DNA of 64,000 bases from Sternotherus odoratus (taxonomy: Eukaryota > Chordata > Testudines > Kinosternidae): assembly GCA_032164245.1 (NCBI GenBank), contig JAVMKO010000021.1, positions 14,762,285 through 14,826,284 on the forward strand, read 5' to 3'. The notes beneath the pieces are model-generated. The model was given only the letters and a program-made list of their open reading frames with translations, was not told where the DNA came from and searched no databases. This document shows positions 22,158-33,400 of the stretch, piece after piece (position 1 is the stretch's first letter; the number at the start of each line of letters is the position of its first letter). The position numbers and the translations under genes are program-made.

Positions 22158-24563
22158 CTATAGCTACACAGGGCGGAAATAAATATGTCAGTTACAAAGC
22201 TAGCTGCACGTTGGACCCTTTCTCTGGTCTTTCTGAGTGCACCCCTCAGTATCGAGCTTTATGCCTTCACTTCTCTCAAAAGTCGAATCCCATGCTTCTT
22301 CCACTCTTGAGATCAGGTCCTGGGCTACAGTACCCTGGGTACCAACCATATTTACCCATCAGATCCCACTGGGTTGAGCATGTGACCGGCACATTCCAGT
22401 GAATTAACAATATATTTACACAATTTGACAATAATCCAGTTAAGATCCACTATTCATAAATGCATAGGCAACTCCAAATCCATCCAAAGATACTTGGTAA
22501 AATTCAGACAAAAACTGTGATCCTCTGAAAGCCCCATTCACTTTAAAAGCATGTGGTTTAAACTGGTGTGAAGAGAATAATCTTTTAAAATCTTTCATAG
22601 CTACTGCCAGTTGTAGATTACTCTAGCTAATTCATGTCATAATTGCTTTAGAAAATTAAATTAAGATAGCTGTAAATAAGACCAGGGTATTCCTGCCACC
22701 CACTACATTTCTAACTTTTACCTTATTTGCAGTAAAGCATTTTTCATGTTCTGATAGAACTGGCATAATTTGAAAACCAGTCATAATGCAGATAATGTTT
22801 TGAAGAGCACCAAGTTGAACTTTCTGCCAATAGAGCAGTAATACACAGCCCTGCTAACTGAGAACTCCAAGATGAAGAGTGAAGATTATATTCTTGTTTT
22901 CGGCAATAATGGTGCTATGGCAAGGTCCTATTACTGAGTCTTCATATAAATTCTGACATTTGAAATTAAAATCTATAAAGTATGATAGAGATTTTAGATT
23001 GTGCTGATTAAACCAACCATTTTCAAATGTTATTGTTCAATTATAAACACAAACCATTGGAAAAAATAAAATAGTGGGGATCCTATCAATTTCAAAATTA
23101 ACATCTCATTTCAACTGATCATTCAGGTCAAGCTGAGGTCAAAGACCTTCATCTTATAACCAATACAGTTCTTGTTTCATCATATTAGTTGAAAATTTCA
23201 GATTATAAAATATGTGAATTAATCTTAGCATCCGCATTATGTGGGCGATTATCATTTTTAAACATGCTATTTAATCTTTGTGACCTTTGCATTACAGTTT
23301 ATATTGACTGAAGCAGGACTGGGGCTCTGCAAATTAAGTAGGAAACATAATTAGGCATTTTAAGTGTCTCTTCCTTATTAAAAAGGCCAGTAAAAAGATA
23401 TTTTTTTAAAATAAATATGTTTTTATGGCACTTAATTTGCCACAATAGAACTAAAATAAATCCCAGATTAGGTAGAAGCATAAAAGTACAGTAATATGGT
23501 TTAAATTTTGATCAAGAGCATCTGATAGAGTCAAATTTAAATTATTTGGATTATTTTTCCAAGATAGGGAACCACAGTTTCTAATAAAATGTCAAAAATA
23601 AATGCCAGAGAATGAGAGTTGTACAATAATCAATCAACTACCCTGCCATTTAGACAGAAACCTCCCAGAGTTCTAACCTAAGCACAACCACTTTCTCCAG
23701 AGTGCAAAACTTCTCTGTCTTTCTAACAATCCATTCTCACAACACGGAGGGAGAAGGTTAGGAGGAGAATAGTTTTAAAAGACTCAGAACTTCTTATGCC
23801 ATTTGGCCTAGTTACTAGCAAACCATCCTTGCTACCCTGGTGGTAAAAAAAAAACAAAAAACTATGACACTGAAAAGATGTAAAATAGTTTAAGGAAGAA
23901 CACAGTAACTTTTTGAGCATATCTAGGCTAGACCTTCAGTGTATGTAAAAAAAGCACAGCTTTCTACACTAGCCAAGGAACTGCATCTCTCTGTTTATTA
24001 CTGTATGCAATTAGGTGTGAGTAAAATATAGCAATAAGATGACAGGTAGAGCAAGGTAGAAATACACAGAGCTAGGAAATGACTGAAATACAAGCTCTGC
24101 CTTGTTACCTGCAGCTATTATTCAAATAGTCAGGAAAACGTGTTAAATCATACACAAAACATCAAGGATATTAACTTGCTAATTTGATACTTAGAACAGT
24201 ACAGCATTGCCATGAGATTTAGTAGATTGATCAATGTTTTCAATGTCTGGTTTTCACATCATGACATAAATGGTATTGTGATGTTGAAATACCAATGAAG
24301 CGATTTAGCGAGTCTTCACTAGACCCTCTAAATCTACCCTGGGTGCGTTGATCACCAGGGCATGCAGCCGGGCCAGCTCTGAGGCTGGGCAGAGAGCGGC
24401 TTGCTTGAGGAGGGCCTCAAACAAATTTTGAGTTTATTTTGTGTCCTGGGTCGAAAGTTTTTATAGATACAACACTTCTCTTTGACATGGGATTCCCCCA
24501 GGCCCTTCAGACAGATACCACGTGGGTTACTAACAGGCATAGGCCTATTACTGTCAACACAGG
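22158..24563. other. no clear feature
   Basis: Mostly AT-rich unique DNA. 24310-24560 is GC-richer and may be an old repeat (agtcttcactagaccctc at 24312 looks like a MITE end), but I cannot define a second end. Confidence 0.4.
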
Positions 24564-24571
24564 GCTTAAAA

Positions 24572-24881
24572 CAGGGGTAAGCAACCTATGGCACGCATGC
24601 CAAAGGCGGCACATGAGTCGATTTTCACTCACACTGTCCGACACTTTTCCTGGTCCTGGCCAAAAGTCTGGGGGGCTCTGCATTTAATTTTAAATGAAGC
24701 TTCTTAAGCATTTTAAAAACATTATTTATTTTACGTACAAGAACAGTTTAGTTATATATTATAGACTTAACATTTTTAGAAGGTCTCTTTCTATAAAATG
24801 TATTACTGGCATGCGAAACCTTAAATTAGAGTGAATAAATGAAGATTCGGGGCACCACTTCTGAAAGGTTGCCAACCCATG
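24572..24881. mobile_element. non-autonomous hAT MITE (310 bp) with perfect TSD
   Basis: The TIRs are caggggtaagcaacct and ggttgccaacccatg. An identical 8-bp duplication gcttaaaa flanks it (24564-24571, 24882-24889). The interior is AT-rich with repeats of the type aatttaattttaaatg. No coding capacity. The duplication length fixes it as hAT-type. Confidence 0.9.
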
Positions 24882-24929
24882 GCTTAAAACCTGGCTGTGG
24901 AGGCATCCCCCACCTGGAACCTGTCTGTC

Positions 24930-25246
24930 TACATTACTTAACTACTTACTAACTAATCTATAATCAACAAAATTATTTACTGCTGGACACAAAGTCGAAA
25001 GGGAAAGAAATCGCTGACTTCTTGTGAGGCAAGGAAAAGATTTTCTCTTACCAACCACCTTGGGTGATAAGGAACTGAGAGGGCGTAGGCTGGTGGACCC
25101 TGATATATCAACACGTGAATGCGGTGCTCCAGAGGGCATCATAGCTGACCCTATGGATACCACTAAAGCAAAAGTCTCTGACAACTGTTCATGTAAGTGC
25201 ACACACACCTAGAATGGAATCGACATGAGCAAGTACTCGAAGAAGA
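24930..25246 (+). mobile_element. DIRS-like element terminal region
   Basis: It shares the motif ggaatcgacatgagcaa and the following tactcgaagaagaac with the terminal modules of the DIRS-like element at 31310-31620, where the same words occur on both strands. A shared ataaggaactgagaggg block also fits. There is no coding sequence. The left edge is approximate. Confidence 0.5.
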
Positions 25247-25575
25247 ACCAACCTTATGAGAGGAGACTCGAAGAGCTTGGCTTGTTTAGCCTAACCAAAA
25301 GAAGGATGAAGGGAGATATGATCACTCTCTATAAATACCTCATAGAAATAAATACCAGGGAGGGAGACTTGTTGTTGAAGTTAAGCACCAATGTGGACCC
25401 AAGAACAAATGGATATAAACTGACCATCAACAAATTTAGGCTTGAAATTAGGCAAAGGTTTCTAATCATCAGAGGAGTAAAGTTCTGGAATAGTCTTCCA
25501 AGGAGAGCAGTGAGGGCAAAAATCCTAACTGGTTTCAAGACTGAGCTTGATAAGTTTACGGATGGGATGGTATGA
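25225..25575 (+). pseudogene. CR1 ORF2 C-terminal fragment
   Basis: An open frame of 116 residues. From about residue 11 it matches the CR1 ORF2 tail: YERRLEELGLFSL, then KGDMITLYKYL, RTNGYKL, FWNSLPRRAV and FKTELDKF. This region follows the reverse transcriptase in CR1 proteins. The first ten residues lie in the adjoining DIRS-like end, so the apparent ATG start is accidental. No endonuclease or RT core is present. It cannot move itself. Confidence 0.85.
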
Positions 25576-26035
25576 TGGGACTGCTTACAATGACATGTGA
25601 CCCACTGACGACTGCCAGTAGCAAAAATCCCCAACAGTTGGAGACGGGACACTAATTGGAGCGGGCTCTGCATTACTACAGAGAATTCTTTCCCAGGTAT
25701 CTGCCTGGTAAGTCTTCCCCACATGCTCAGGGTCTATCTGATTGCCATATTTGGGACCAGGGAGGAATTTTTCCCTGGGTCAGATTGGCAGAGACTCTGG
25801 AGGGTTTTCACCTTCCTTTGCAGCATGGGGAATGGGTCACTTGCAGGTTTAAACTAGTGTAAATGGTGAATTCTCTGAATTTGAAATCTTTAAACCATGA
25901 TGTGATGACTTCAGTAACTCAGCCACAGGTTAGGGATATATTACAGAGTTGGGTGGGTGAAGTTCTGTTGCCTGCAATGTGCATGAGGTCAGACTACTAG
26001 CTGATCACAATGGTCCCCTCTGATCTTAAAGTATG
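25247..26035 (+). mobile_element. CR1-like LINE, ORF2 C-terminus and 3' UTR
   Basis: This 5'-truncated copy comprises the last about 108 codons of ORF2 and about 460 bp of 3' UTR, ending near cctctgatcttaaagt. The 3' UTR is shared with 13100-13405. The ORF is still open, so the copy is younger than most LINE pieces here. It directly abuts a DIRS-like end at 25246. Confidence 0.8.
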
Positions 26036-26526
26036 AGTTGACGAGAAAAGGTTTCTGCCAACTCACTACTGCTGGAAACACTTTTTGAATGTTGTGTGTG
26101 ACTACCAAGATAATGCACAAGACAAGGTGAATAAGGATTCAACAGGCTCCGATCACATCATAAGCCATCGTGTTCATTGCCACAACTGTATAAACAGCAC
26201 TGAACAATTCGGACAGAAATTTCTTGTAGGATCTATATTTAAATCATTCAGTTATCAGAGTTTATAAAATTTTGGAACCAAATTGAAAAATGGCCTTTGA
26301 ATTTTATCCATTAAATATTTATCCATTTAAATTTTTACAGTTATCCAAAATTATGGGTTTAAGATTTGATTTGTTCCAGTTTTTACATATTTAAATGTTC
26401 ACGGATGCTGAAAATTATGGAGGAGCGAGACAATAAAGGGGTCAGACTATAATTATTTCATGACAGTAGATGTTGAGAATCAAGAAGTTAAAGCTTTATA
26501 ATCATTAGAACAAATTGTCATCAAAC
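26036..26526. other. no feature seen
   Basis: AT-rich unique-looking DNA between the LINE and the solo LTR. Confidence 0.35.
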
Positions 26527-26530
26527 ATAC

Positions 26531-27001
26531 TGTGGCAGGGTGGGCCTGACCCAGCCTGCCGCCCCTTTAAGAGGGAGAAAAACCCTCTGCAAACCCCCTT
26601 GCAGAGAAGCCTAATCAGCCACCTGGGCTGCAGAGTAATCAGCATTATGGGTTGCACCTGGCAGCCTCCCCAGGGGGCATAAAAGCCTGCCAGGAAGGAA
26701 GCCCAGGGTGGTGGTAGTGTGGTGGTGTGGAGGAGTGAGATAGAGAGAGAAGAAAGCTAGGGAAGCAGGAGGGAGGAGTAAAAACAGACTCTGGATCCCT
26801 GTGAGCCAGGAGGAAGAGACTTGCCTACCTGAGCTATAGCCTGTTCTCCCTGAGCTGGGAAGTACTGAGCTGGACTGTAGAGCTGTGTATAGTAGGTGGT
26901 GGGTTTGCACTAAGCTGCACTGTATAAATAAAGAGCACTGGTGAGGCACAGAAGAGTCTCCTGCCTGTTTGTGGAGGGGGGCAAGAAGGCGATCTGTCAC
27001 A
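26531..27001. mobile_element. solo LTR (471 bp) of an endogenous retrovirus or LTR retrotransposon
   Basis: It starts TGTGGCAGGG and ends GATCTGTCACA, the TG...CA termini of LTRs, and is flanked by a perfect 4-bp duplication atac (26527-26530, 27002-27005). A TATA-like cataaaag lies near 26678 and a poly(A) signal aataaa at 26926. Reading this as the plus strand is consistent with both. No internal viral genes are attached, so it arose by recombination between two LTRs. Confidence 0.9.
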
Positions 27002-27005
27002 ATAC

Positions 27006-28178
27006 AAAGTAAATAACCTTTAATTAAACTCTATTAAGTTCTCAAGCAGCATTTTTTCTTACTTTGCCTATCTGTTTCAATTATTATCAATAGACATATT
27101 TTTTCCATTGGCTTAGGAGTATACAGTGAAATCAACATTTACCAATATTTACAGATTACAATTTAATCCTTCCAAGCCTATGTATAGCTATTGTTAGGAG
27201 AACAATTGAGTTAAGTAGCTTATCAGTGTTCTCTTAGCAAAAGCAAAACACTTTCCACCACAATACTGATTCAAAGTTAAATGGGACTGGCAACTGATAA
27301 TCAAAGTAAGTCATTCAAAGTAAAATCTAAATGACTGAAAATACTAGCCCTAGTACTTAATGACAAAATCAATTACAGCTTCTATCAAATGTGTGAATGA
27401 AAAAAAAAACTAGAATAATATGAGAGAGAGGCTCACTTAAGAGATCATCCTCTCTTTAGGTTTTTCTTTGCATCATATGTCTAACATAGGTTTTTGCTTA
27501 ACAGAGAAGAATGCTGTGAGCAATAAATCTAGTTAACCCAAGATAGAGCATATCTGAAAGATTGAGGGGTTGACAATAAGATGCTGCCAACAGCCTTGAG
27601 GATCCCTGTAGGCATCATGGCTGTGATAATGTGCATGACACTCCAGTTGCCAGATGGAGGTAAACACTATTTGTTCTATAGTCAGAACAGTAGGACAGGT
27701 TGAATCCATAAAAATGGCATAAAACTTGTGGATAAAGCTAATCCAACTATTAGCAGGGGACAGAAAGAGAAGTCTCATTTACCAAAATAGACTTGACATG
27801 GATGATAGACAGGTTAGAAAAAAATTAGGCCTCACATATAGATCAGAAGGAAGTTGAGCTGCAACTAGTCAAAGACCTCGATCCCTAAGGAGATCTAAAG
27901 ATATTAAAGTTGAAACAGGTGTATCTTAAGTTTACAATTGTGAGTTGGTTAATGTCAAGTCAATCAGGATAACAAATGGCATTTTACACTAGTTGATGCC
28001 TTCATTTTCACCAAGATAAAGCAGCAATAAACACAATATTAGAAATGAGTTCTGTGTATCCCAGACTTCCGTCCACCCTAAACATATCCAAATCAATGCT
28101 CTCAAACAACAAAATAAAAAGTAAAACAGAAATATTAAGAAATGATAGATCTGATTCTGGCTATGTGGGAACCAATCA
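27006..28178. other. no clear feature
   Basis: Mostly AT-rich unique DNA. The minus-strand frame at 27533-27778 (81 residues) has a fairly protein-like composition (aromatics, Cys and His) but matches no family I can name. Confidence 0.35.
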
Positions 28179-28190
28179 ATTTGGACTCAA

Positions 28191-28306
28191 GAATCGAAGG
28201 GGTACCTGTGTTAATCTGGATCTGCACCGGATCTGTGGCACCTTATAGACTAACAAACGTATTGGAGCATAAGCTTTCATGGGTTTATATCCACTTCGTC
28301 GGATGC
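28191..28306 (-). mobile_element. PLE terminal module, retrotransposed
   Basis: Minus-strand copy with the tail (ggcaccttatagactaac), the AGC-loop-GCU stem and the hammerhead-like core. The motif atttggact occurs on both sides (28179-28187, 28307-28315), with further similar bases after it, suggesting a degraded target duplication of about 13 bp. The insert is about 116 bp. It begins with the PLE end tctggatctgcaccggatct variant. Confidence 0.75.
28266..28302 (-). ncRNA. hammerhead-like motif
   Basis: The reverse complement reads CCGACGA, stem GUGG/CCAU-type (one mismatch), GAAA, then AGC-loop-GCU. The second core base is C instead of U, as in other copies. Confidence 0.5.
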
Positions 28307-28315
28307 ATTTGGACT

Positions 28316-29743
28316 TAGAACACTTTTAATCTGTTTGATTTATTCTGTGCATTGAGCTACCTACCGAGGTATTAATGAGGCACTTACACATCCCCACAAT
28401 AGCTGAGCATCTCCTTCATATCTTATCACATTTTTGTGATGAAGAAAATACAAGAAAAACCTCTGGTTACCTACTTCCAAATTTCTAGCCTGCACTGACA
28501 TACTAATGAAGAACGATAGATCTGTACACTTCTCTGTGACAGCTGCACCCTGGAGAATTTGAGGGGCAAAACAAAAATTACATAAAAATAATTTAAGACT
28601 ATTTCCCAGACCAGAAATATTTTTCATGCTATAATGTCCTGCCTTTTTTGAAATGACTTAAGGAAATGTAGTAACATTGTTTTGTAATAGTTATGTCACA
28701 TTTATTTTGATAAAGTCTCTGTAAAAAATATTCCCAGCAATTAGACAAACATTGCCCAAATGGCCAACAATATCAAGGTCTCACAAGTACAAGTAAGACA
28801 GCATTTGTAGCACTCTAATGCTTAATCAATGTAATTATACAGCTAACTTTGCAGACCGTGCTATGTTGTTTTATGCCTGAACTACTAGATATTGCTCAAA
28901 TCGGTAACAATCTAATTAGTGAAGAAAAGGGACTGAAAACTGAACAGGGGCAATCACAGCCATCCTTTTCAAGAGACTGCACCTTCAAAGGAGTCATCAC
29001 ATGCAAGTTGAAGTGCTCTCTTGTGGCAGCAGACCTCAAGGTGATATAAATATGGCAGCCATTCCATGCTGTAAATCAGGCCCTGCTAATGTAAACAATG
29101 TACTTTTCCTGCTTTAATGAGCCCATTTTCCCCTGTCTAGGAGAGGCTAACAATGGAAGAAGTGTCTTTGATGTGATACATTTGAAGCTTTATTTTCTAT
29201 TGGAGTTGCTTTGTTGCAGGCCGCAACCCTTTCATCTCACTAAAGGAAAGAAAACTAATATCTCCCTCTTACCTAGAAGGCAGTTTTTAAACAGGGATTC
29301 TTGAATCATCTGTCTAGAAAAACAGATGGTTTTGCTTTTACTCATCTTGATCAAATAGAAACATTAGCCTGAAAGCTATCTTGCTTTATCATTTCTTAAA
29401 AAAAAAAAAAAAAAAAAAGTTGAGAGTCTATAGATTTCAGTTAAAAAATTATGCAAATATGATAAAATGTTAATGGTTATACAAAGTAAGAAAACATCTT
29501 ACTAGATTAGGAAAAATGTTTATGATCAATGTGTAGTTATATGAAATTCCACAAATTATTTAAAATCAATTATGTACATTTGTAGGCAATAAAAGCTGCA
29601 TTTAGTTCCTTAAACATTGTTTAGACACCTTTCATGCCCTTTCCTATAAACAAGCTAAGCAGACATTAAGGCATACACAGATACACTATCATTTTAAAAT
29701 GCCTTTTAAGACACCCTTAACGAAGACCATTTAAAAATATTAT
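28316..29743. other. no clear feature
   Basis: Unique AT-rich DNA with a 21-base poly-A run at 29398-29418. That run has no recognisable retroelement upstream and I cannot assign it. Confidence 0.4.
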
Positions 29744-29910
29744 CTCTATACTAGAGGTGGGCAAACTATGGCCTGCAGGACCGAACTGCCCGGCCATTGA
29801 GCTCCTGTTCAGATCAGTTTCTGTCTGCATCCTGTAACACTTGCCCATACCGGTATTGCCCTGGCCTCTTCTTTTGTCATTCAGTTTCGCATGCGTTCTA
29901 TAACAATGGT

Positions 29911-29993
29911 AAAGTCCTGTGGCACCTTAAAGACTAACTATAAAGTTTTGAAGCATAAGCTTTCGTGGGCTAATACCCACTTTGTCAGATGCA
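29911..29993 (-). mobile_element. PLE terminal module
   Basis: Minus-strand copy reading gtcctgtggcaccttaaag, then the core and tgcaag. It lies inside the unidentified insert of the hAT. No clear target duplication is visible. Confidence 0.75.
29949..29987 (-). ncRNA. hammerhead-like motif, one core change
   Basis: The reverse complement reads CUGACAA, stem GUGGG/CCCAC, GAAA, then AGC-loop-GCU. The G at core position 6 is A, a change expected to abolish cleavage. Confidence 0.5.
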
Positions 29994-31679
29994 AGATGTG
30001 CATTTTCCTCACCTTTGGGGGCGAAGCCAGACTTTGAGGCACCTGCTCCCCTACTTGGTGTAAACATTACTTGTGCGAATCAGAAGCGAACACAAACAAG
30101 TTTTGGGCCCCGTCCCCTATGACACTTCTGTGATGTCATAGTTGGTACTTATGTTTCTGCCTGCCATGTGCAGACAGAGAGAGGAGAACAAAAAACGAAT
30201 CCTGTGTATCCGTGTACCCCCGTAACCGAGCCTGATCAACTTGAAGCCTCTCTCTCAGCTCATGTGTTTCAAACAGAGCTTCTACGTTTACCGGTCGTGT
30301 TACACGTTGGTTTGTATTTGTAAGTATTGAGTATTACTAAATGCTGTATCTTTGTTTATAAATATTGTTAGTAGATATTTTAGTCATTGTGTGTTTTAAG
30401 TTTCATTAAGTCTATTAGTTAATCAAAAAACTGCTCCCTTACCCCTTGTAATTATCCCCAGTAAAACTTTAAATTGATTAATTTTAGTTGTGTGTGTGCG
30501 CACATCTGCAGCTCGTGTCCTGACCCACACTCTTCTTGCATCCCTTACCAATATAGTCTATTGCCACGTGCGGCCTGGTAAATAACAGGCCTGCAATTTT
30601 TTTTCGCCCCTGCGAGTCCGTGGCAATCCACAGCTCCCAGCCAGGGAGGCTAGCCCTAGCCCCTCCAGTGCTGTCTTCCCTCCCCTGCAGCCTCAGCTCA
30701 CTATGCCACCAGAGGTCTGGGCGGCAGGGCTGCGAGCTCCTGCTTGTCCTGGATCTCTAGACTGCACAGTGGTGTGGCTGGCTCTGGCTGGGTAGTGTGG
30801 CTGCCAGTCCTGATGCTGTGAGCAACATATCCTGACGTTGGATAAGGGTCAGAGGGTCCCGGGGGTGGGGAGACACTCAGGGAACAGGGGTCAATTGGAT
30901 AGGCATGGGCATCCCAGAGGGCCTGTCAGGGGATGTGGGTCAGGGCAGTCAGGGGACAAGGAGCAGGAGGGCTTGGATAGGAGGTGGGGTTCTGGGAGTG
31001 TGGTTGGGGCAGGGAGGTCCGGGAGGGGGCCGTCAGGCAACAAGGAGCAGGGCGGTTGGATGGGTCAGGGTTTTGAGGGGGAAAGTCAGGAGGCAGGAAG
31101 TGGGAGGGGTGGATGGGGAGGAGGGAGCCAGGCTGTTTGGGAAGGCACAGCCTTCCCTACCTTGACCTCCATACAGTTTTGGAACCCCAATGTTGCCCTC
31201 AGGCCAAAATGTTTGCCCACCCCACTCTATACCTTTCCTATCTCCAAACATCCTTCTGTCCCATTGAAGTCCAGCTAGTAGTCTATACATAACTGTTACA
31301 TAAAAAGAAATGTGTTGCTCATGTCCATTCCATATTAGGTGTGTGTGCTTGCCAGAAGTTCTTCCCTCAGCAGTATCTGTACGGGACCAACTCTGATGTC
31401 CTCTGGAGTGGCGCCCACATGGAGTATAAGGGGCACCCTCGGTTCCCCCCACCCTCAGTTCCTTCTTACCAGAAACTCCAACAGTGGGGAAGATGGGCAG
31501 ATTGTGGAATGGACATGAGCAACGTATCAAAGAACACTAGTTACAGAAAAGGTAACTGTTTTCTTCTTCGAGTGTTTCTTCTTCTTCGAGTGGTTTCTCA
31601 TGTCCATTTCATATTAGATGACTCCAAAGCAGTACACCTGAGTAGGAGTTCACAAACACGTAAATTGTAACACAGCTCT

Positions 31680-32330
31680 GACAAACCCAGCATTGTCCCT
31701 GGCCCCTTGAGTGATAGCATTATGAGCCGTTAACGTGTGGATAGAGGACCACATTGAGGCTCTTCAGATATCCTGGATAGGGATGTGCGCCAGGAAGGCC
31801 ACTGAAGATGCCTGCTTTCTACTCAATGGCAGAATTCCCACCCCCTATCAGGGTCATAACAGATCTTTATTCACAAGGTAATCCAGTTAGAAATCCTCTG
31901 TGGAGATGCTGGAAGGCCCTTCATCCTATCTGCTATAGCGATGAAGAGTTGAGTTGATTTATGGAAAGGCTCAGTACATTCTAAGTAAAAAGCCAAAGCC
32001 CTTTAGTCGTCCAGCGCGTGAAGACGCCTCTCCTCACTGGTCTTGTACGGTTTGGGACCCAACACTGGGAGGGAGATGTCCTGGCTCCTATAGAAGGTGG
32101 ACACCACCTTCGGCAAGAAAGTGGGTGGGGCCACAGCTGAACCTTGTCCTTCTAGAAGACCAAGCACGGCAGTTCTGAGGTCATGGCTTTAATTTCAGAC
32201 ACTTGTCTCGCTGATATCACTGCCACCAGGAATGCAACCTTCCATGACAGGTGGGAAAGGGAGCAGGAACCCAGCAGTTCAAAGTAGTCCTGGAGAGGAC
32301 CAAGTTAAGATTCCATTTTGGGACAGGAGT
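31680..32330 (-). pseudogene. DIRS tyrosine recombinase (degraded)
   Basis: Across frames with stops and shifts I read WKVAFLVAVISARQVSEIKA (the SARxVSE Arg motif of tyrosine recombinases), then EERRLHALD and ALAFYLE, then FHKSTQLFIAIADRMKGLPA and SVAFLAHIPIQDI. The motif expected to carry the nucleophile (HYAI-type) reads TAHNAITQG, with Asn where Tyr is expected. The His of the HxxR-type box is also absent. The recombinase would integrate circular DNA intermediates in an intact DIRS element. This one is dead. Confidence 0.65.
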
Positions 32331-32608
32331 CTGTACCTGCAGGAAGAGTCTCAAGAGCTCTCAAGAATCTGATCATGTCATGGGAAATCATGTGGAAAAC
32401 AGAGGAAAACATGGAGATCTCTGAGGTGCACACCCTCACCAAGGTTCAAGGCGTATGACACCAACTTGATGGAGTGAAGGAGGGTTGTCAAACGGAACTC
32501 CCTCTAGGACCTTCTCACGATCGGTCTACCATCACAGTGAGGTGAGTACTGCCGGGGAGATGGTCACTATCTTTTCCAGGTGATCCCTGGACTGGGAATA
32601 ATCAGTCA

Positions 32609-32854
32609 TCAGCCATTGCTGTGGGACCGCGTCCGGAGCATGGCATGGCGGACAAAGTATGAGCAAGTTGTCCTTTGGCCAAGCATGCGCAGGCAGACCC
32701 TGGCTGTAGTCAGGGAGAACGCAAACAATACAATAAGGTTTACAATAAGGTCTGTTTCTAGCGGCAGGAACGCTCCTGTGCGGGTTGAGTCAAGCACCAT
32801 CCCGATGAGTTCTATCAGTTGCACTGGAACTAACTTGGACTTTTTGTTGTTCAC
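32609..32854 (-). pseudogene. DIRS RT/RNase H connection (degraded)
   Basis: This 81-residue frame contains KSKLVPVQLIELIGMVLDST and a later TTARVCLRMLGQ, matching the LVPxQxIEFIGxxLDS stretch and TARxxLxxLG of DIRS polymerases downstream of the RT palm. It lacks the catalytic RT motifs, which would lie further upstream (higher coordinates). Confidence 0.6.
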
Positions 32855-32934
32855 CAGTAGGCCCAGGGAGCAGCGGCCTCAAATTGACCTCTTTATACTA
32901 TATTATGTACAATATATCTATACTATAAAGTTTC

Positions 32935-33137
32935 TGGAGGACAGGTCCAACAATGGCTATTAGCCAACATGGTCAGGGATGCAACTCTATGTTCCAGGTG
33001 TCCTAACCCTCCAACTGCCAGAAGCTGGGACTGGACTGTTCATTCCCTATGAAGAATCTGGCACTGGTCACTGTCAGAGACAGGCTACTGAGCTAGATGG
33101 ATCATTTGTCTGACCTAGTATGGATGTTCTTATGTAC
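32935..33137 (+). mobile_element. CR1 3' end
   Basis: It reads ggctattagccaacatggtc, then ggcactggtcactgtc and gagctagatggatcattt, and ends with tatggatgttcttatgtac. It is the plus-strand version of the CR1 family at 11626 and is moderately diverged. Confidence 0.8.
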
Positions 33138-33224
33138 AAAATCAAATGTCTGGTCAGCAATTGAGAGGAAACTTAACATCGCAGTGGGAATTTCCTGATG
33201 CTATACACAAATAAAAGCTTCATC

Positions 33225-33400
33225 TGAGCAGAGAATAAACAAATTGAGTTGGTTTAGTTTAGAGAAATGCGGCAAATAATGGTATGATAGAGGTATACAA
33301 AATAATTAATGGTGCTCCTATTTTCTCTTTTTTAAAATACTAATAGGAGAGATTCTACATTGTTAAACAATCCATAATGAATCTGTAGTGCTCACTGCCA
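33225..33400 (+). mobile_element. CR1 ORF2 tail fragment
   Basis: A short stretch reads MIEVYKIINGAP, matching the end region of CR1 ORF2 (RGDMIEVYKI). It is preceded by a degraded copy of FSLEKR. No 3' UTR is recognisable. Confidence 0.55.

Larger units (their letters stand above)
29810..30632. mobile_element. unidentified insert inside the hAT
   Basis: The hAT consensus shared with 21551-22157 breaks near gagctcctg and resumes near cagctcccagcc, so agctcc may be a short duplication. The insert contains a PLE module and AT-rich sequence with tgtgtgcgcacatctgc. No ORF of note. It could be an LTR element, but I cannot find paired ends. Confidence 0.35.
29752..31224. mobile_element. non-autonomous hAT element (1473 bp) with perfect TSD
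   Basis: The TIRs are tagaggtgggcaaac and its right-end relative (gtttgcccacccca). An identical 8-bp duplication ctctatac flanks it (29744-29751, 31225-31232). It matches the elements at 21551 and 62824 at both ends and in the G-rich block at about 30830-31110. The central part, from about 29810 to 30632, is not found in the other two and looks like later insertions, one of which is the PLE module at 29911. Confidence 0.9.
31310..32890 (-). mobile_element. DIRS-type tyrosine-recombinase retroelement remnant
   Basis: Read on the minus strand, the order is the end of RT and connection to RNase H (32854-32609), RNase H to recombinase region (32600-32300), tyrosine recombinase (32300-31680), then terminal repeats (31620-31310). 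The terminal zone has three copies of ctcatgtccattccatatta-type words, two direct (31314-31338, 31594-31616) and one inverted (31503-31523). That arrangement fits DIRS inverted termini and the internal complementary region. The frame has several stops, and the copy is 5'-truncated. The identification is from remembered motif order, not a search. Confidence 0.65.

Noticed and set aside
21598..22402. Proline- and glycine-rich frames
   Set aside because: Same hAT G-rich block as above, in another copy.
29398..29418. Poly-A run as the end of a processed pseudogene or LINE
   Set aside because: No coding or retroelement sequence precedes it, and no target duplication was found.
30838..31530. Frames of 146 and 165 residues
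   Set aside because: The first is the G-rich block of an hAT element. The second runs across the hAT end into a DIRS terminal zone.
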